A DNA stretch of 64,000 nucleotides from Amycolatopsis sp. NBC_01488 (GTDB taxonomy: Bacteria; Actinomycetota; Actinomycetes; Mycobacteriales; Pseudonocardiaceae), in the NCBI RefSeq assembly GCF_036227105.1, contig NZ_CP109434.1, positions 8,590,501 to 8,654,500 on the forward strand, given 5' to 3'. Numbering within the stretch: the stretch's first letter is position 1; each line of letters opens with the position of its first letter. This document shows, piece after piece, positions 61,404-64,000 of this stretch. A program made the translations under genes and the position numbers. A model generated the notes under the pieces. It was not told the origin of the DNA and ran no database searches. It saw only the letters and a list, made by a program, of their open reading frames with translations.

Positions 61404-62338
61404 GCGGGGTCCGATCCGATGCGTTCGAGGTGGACGAGGACGTCGTCCCACGTGGCCTGGCCGGCCGTGCCGCCGCGGGCGCGGACGGAGAATCCGCCGC
61501 AGACGACACCGCAGCGCAGGGCCGTCGCGAACGGCAGCCTGGCCAGGACACCGGCGAGGAAGCCGGCGTTGAAGCTGTCGCCGGCGCCGACGGTGTCGAC
61601 GGCGTCCGCCGGGACTCCGGAGACGAAGGTGAACTCGCCGCCGTGGCAGGAAAAGGCACCCTCGGCGCCGTCCTTGACCACGACGGCGGGGCCGCGCGCG
61701 GCCAGCACCGCGGCGGCCTGACGCACGTCGGGCACCCCCGCCAGCCGGACGGCCTCCGCGGCGTTGGGCAGGAGGAAGTCCGTCTCCCGCAACAGGTCCC
61801 CGACGTCCCACGTGCCGGCCGGGTCGTCGTTGGTGTCGACGGACGTCGTCGCGCCGTGCGCCCGGGCGGTGCGCAGCAAGCCCGGCAGGCCCGCGGCGAG
61901 GGCCGGCAGCAGGAAGTAGGACGACGAATGGACGTGGCGGCTCGTTTCCAGGAGCTCCGGCGGGACGTCGGCCGCGGTCGTCGTGGCGAGCGTGCCGGCG
62001 GCGGTGACGATCGCGCGGTCGCCGTCGCGGGTCAGCACGGTGGTCAGCGGGGTCGCCACGTCGGGGTCGGTCCGCAACGCGCTCGTGTCGACGCCGCGGT
62101 CCTCGAGCGCGGCGCGGACGAACCGGCCGCTCTCGTCGTCGCCGACGCGGCCGGCGATGGCCACCTTCAGGCCGAGCCGGGCGGCGCCGGCGGCGGTGAT
62201 GGCGCCGGACCCGCCGAGGGCGAGCGTGCCGAAGGGCGCGAGCTGCTCCCGCTGGCCGAACGCGAGGTCCGTCCGCAATGGACCGATGATGACGTCGGGG
62301 TTGGCGTCGCCGACCACCAGGAGGTCGAACCGGTGCAT
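61400..62338 (-). CDS. PfkB-family carbohydrate kinase
   Basis: 312 residues. Signature 1 LALGGSGAITAAGAARLGLKVAIAGRVGDD (about 40-69) and signature 2 DTVGAGDSFNAGFLAGVL (about 252-269, catalytic Asp in GAGD) are intact. It phosphorylates a sugar such as ribose, fructose or tagatose released by the GH4 enzyme. Starts 1 bp before the end of the permease gene and overlaps the GH4 gene by 4 bp. Confidence 0.92.
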   Translation of the reverse strand: MHRFDLLVVGDANPDVIIGPLRTDLAFGQREQLAPFGTLALGGSGAITAAGAARLGLKVAIAGRVGDDESGRFVRAALEDRGVDTSALRTDPDVATPLTTVLTRDGDRAIVTAAGTLATTTAADVPPELLETSRHVHSSSYFLLPALAAGLPGLLRTARAHGATTSVDTNDDPAGTWDVGDLLRETDFLLPNAAEAVRLAGVPDVRQAAAVLAARGPAVVVKDGAEGAFSCHGGEFTFVSGVPADAVDTVGAGDSFNAGFLAGVLARLPFATALRCGVVCGGFSVRARGGTAGQATWDDVLVHLERIGSDPA

Positions 62339-62339
62339 G

Positions 62340-63227
62340 TCAGGCCTTGAGTCCGCTGGTGGTGATGGACTGGACGAACGTCTTCTGCGCGCCGAGGAAG
62401 GCCAGCAGCACGGGCATGACGGTGATGACGTTGCCCGCCATCACCGCGGCCCAGTTCGTGTGGTGCTGGCCCTGGAACGTCGTGAGGCCCAGCTGCAACG
62501 TGTAGGTCGTGTCGTGGTTGAGCGCGACCAGCGGCCAGGTCAGGTCGTTCCAGGTGCTCAGGAACGTCAGCACGGCCACCGTGCTGAGCGCGGGCCTCGA
62601 CAGTGGCAGCACGATCGTGCACAGCACGCGCAGCCGCGAGCAGCCGTCGATCCACGCCGCCTCTTCGAGTTCGCGCGGCAGCGAGAGGAAGAACTGGCGC
62701 AGCAGGAACACCGCGAACGGCGTGACCAGCGACGGGACGATGAGCGCGCCCAGGCTGTCGATCAGGCCGAGCTTCTTCATCACCAGGAACGTCGGGATCA
62801 TGGTGAGCTGGAACGGGATCGCCATCGTCGCGACCATCAGCGCGAGCAGCGCCCGCGACCCGGCGAACCGCATCCGCGCGAAGGCGTAGCCGCCCAGCAC
62901 GCCGAACAGCAGGTTCGACGCGACGGTCACCGCCGAGACGATCAGCGAGTTCGTGAACCAGCGCACGAAGAGCGCGTTCTCGAGGACGTAGCGGTACCCG
63001 GCGAAGTCCACATGGGACGGCCACAGCGCGGGCGGGAACCGGTTGATCTCGGCGTTGCTCATCACCGAGCTGAGCAGCAGCCACCCCAGCGGCGCCGCGA
63101 ACACCAGGGCCAGCGGCGCGAGCAGCAGGTGCCACGGGCTGAAGGGCAGCCGGGGCCGGCGCAGCACGGGCAGCGCGCGGGTCGCGGGCACGTCGAGCCG
63201 GGCGGGCCGGGCCGGCTGTGTCGTCAT
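62340..63227 (-). CDS. ABC sugar transporter permease (MalG/CUT1 type)
   Basis: 295 residues with six transmembrane helices. The EAA loop EEAAWIDGCSRLRVLCTIVLPLSRP (about 185-209) contacts the ATPase. The motif NSLIVSAVTVASNLLFGVLGGYAFARM is typical of CUT1-family MalG proteins. ATG overlaps the upstream permease stop (ATGA). It imports a sugar with the partner permease at 63224; binding protein and ATPase lie outside the window. Confidence 0.92.
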   Translation of the reverse strand: MTTQPARPARLDVPATRALPVLRRPRLPFSPWHLLLAPLALVFAAPLGWLLLSSVMSNAEINRFPPALWPSHVDFAGYRYVLENALFVRWFTNSLIVSAVTVASNLLFGVLGGYAFARMRFAGSRALLALMVATMAIPFQLTMIPTFLVMKKLGLIDSLGALIVPSLVTPFAVFLLRQFFLSLPRELEEAAWIDGCSRLRVLCTIVLPLSRPALSTVAVLTFLSTWNDLTWPLVALNHDTTYTLQLGLTTFQGQHHTNWAAVMAGNVITVMPVLLAFLGAQKTFVQSITTSGLKA

Positions 63228-64000
63228 CGGAGGGCCTTCCCCGGCCGGCGCAGCACCCGCAGGACCAGCACGACGACGAGCAGGGCGAGCGCGAGGACGT
63301 AGGCCGACGCCGCGCCGTAGCCGGCGGTGAAGTTCTTGAACGCCTGCTCCCAGACGAAGTAGACGATCACCGTCGTCGAGCCGAGCGGGCCGCCCTTGGT
63401 CGTCACGTAGACCAGGTCGAACACCTGCAGCGACGTGATCAGCTGCCACAGCACCAAGAACGCCGTCACCGGGGTGACCGCCGGCAGCGTCACGTGCCGC
63501 AGGACGCGCCAGGTGCCGGCGCCGTCCAGCCGCGCGGCCTCGATCAGCGACGGCGGGACGTCCTGCAGCGCGGCCAGGTACACCACGACGCAGAACCCGG
63601 TGCCGCTCCACAGCGTGATCCCGACCAGCACCAGCAGCGCCTGCGCCGGATCGGTCAGGAAGCCCTGCGGGGACACGCCGAGGTGGTGCAGCAGGGAGTT
63701 GGCCGCGCCGAACTGCGGGTCGAGGATGAAGGAGAACAGCACGCCCTGGGCCGTCGCCGAGAGCACGAACGGGACGAACACGAGCGTCCGGTACACCCCG
63801 GCCAGGCGGATGCGCCGGTTCAGCGCCTGCGCCAGCAGGAACCCGAACAGGATGCTGAGCGGGACGTAGAGCACCGTGTACAGCACGGTGTTCCGGATAG
63901 CTTGAGCGAAGTGCGGGTCCTGGGCGAGGGCGGCGTAGTTGTCGAGCCCGACGAACCGGCTGGGCGTGACGAGGTCGTCGGCCTGGAACGACAGCAGCAG
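63224..64000 (-). CDS. ABC sugar transporter permease (MalF/CUT1 type), 5' end off window
   Basis: Partial: 258 codons visible, continuing past the right edge in frame (…LSFQADDLVTPSRFVGLDNYAALAQDPHFAQAIRNTVLYT). The FVGLDNYAAL motif, six-helix pattern and EAA loop (LIEAARLDGAGTWRVLRHVTLPAV) identify the first CUT1 permease. First visible gene of the permease-permease-pfkB-GH4-SIS operon. Confidence 0.92.
   Translation of the reverse strand: MLLSFQADDLVTPSRFVGLDNYAALAQDPHFAQAIRNTVLYTVLYVPLSILFGFLLAQALNRRIRLAGVYRTLVFVPFVLSATAQGVLFSFILDPQFGAANSLLHHLGVSPQGFLTDPAQALLVLVGITLWSGTGFCVVVYLAALQDVPPSLIEAARLDGAGTWRVLRHVTLPAVTPVTAFLVLWQLITSLQVFDLVYVTTKGGPLGSTTVIVYFVWEQAFKNFTAGYGAASAYVLALALLVVVLVLRVLRRPGKALR

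Noticed and set aside
1..64000. Search for tRNA, rRNA, transposase, integrase, att sites and CRISPR arrays
   Set aside because: No tRNA T-loop/cloverleaf, rRNA segment, transposase or integrase motif, or regularly spaced repeat was seen. The palindromes found are terminator-like, not mobile-element ends with a coded transposase.

Overview
The window is about 72% GC. It uses GTG and TTG starts freely, and it carries many Tat and lipoprotein signals, LacI/TetR/GntR/HxlR/MerR regulators and receptor-like Ser/Thr kinases. This points to a chromosomal segment of a filamentous actinomycete, most likely Amycolatopsis or a close Pseudonocardiales relative (inference from gene content, not from a search). 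No rRNA, tRNA, CRISPR array or transposase was seen.

Layout. 0-5.6 kb: an epoxide-hydrolase-like protein, an acyl-CoA ligase / phosphotriesterase-like lactonase / TetR operon behind a perfect operator palindrome, and a secreted protein made of two near-identical halves. 5.6-13 kb: secreted GH2 and GH92-lectin glycosidases, an enoyl-CoA hydratase and a RibD-like reductase, separated by a family of 46-bp palindromes. 13-16.2 kb: a translationally coupled SDR-SDR-carboxyltransferase operon. 16.3-23.6 kb: DUF2236 oxygenase, PhoU, a membrane-anchored basic protein, a Ser/Thr kinase, Nudix, MFS and TatB. 23.7-30.4 kb: a polysaccharide-deacetylase/beta-propeller lipoprotein pair, then a SET-domain methyltransferase directly followed by a Pls-type (epsilon-poly-lysine-synthetase-like) membrane NRPS. 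30.5-40.4 kb: membrane and secreted proteins, an amidase, a divergent HxlR/quinone-oxidoreductase pair, a methyltransferase, and an exported PAP2 phosphatase plus a nuclease/sphingomyelinase-like enzyme with a jacalin-like domain.

40.7-48.0 kb: two Ser/Thr kinases with extracytoplasmic CBM2-like domains flank a LacI regulator. A third, closely related protein has lost four key kinase residues. An SRPBCC-acyl-CoA ligase fusion lies between. 48.0-49.6 kb: an Hsp20 gene behind an exact RheA-type operator, then DUF6292-like and DivIVA-like genes. 49.6-53.6 kb: an arabinofuranosidase-lectin gene and a LacI regulator amid relics of at least three plant-polysaccharide genes. The perfect palindrome GTTAGCGCTAAC recurs here and upstream of the kinase-locus LacI gene. 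53.8-57.9 kb: a GntR regulator, a MerR-like regulator preceded by a strong hairpin and a roughly 660-bp gene-free leader of unusual composition, and two head-to-head genes that have each lost their 5' ends. 58.1-64 kb: a lipoprotein, then a sugar-uptake operon (two ABC permeases, PfkB kinase, GH4, SIS protein) that runs off the right edge.

Common themes are the sensing and breakdown of plant polysaccharide, local CoA-dependent catabolism, and a possible cryptic cationic homopolymer pathway. The best candidates for a new system are the SET + Pls-like pair (25776-30427), the CBM2-kinase/pseudokinase family (40739-48030) and the MerR leader (55275-55990).
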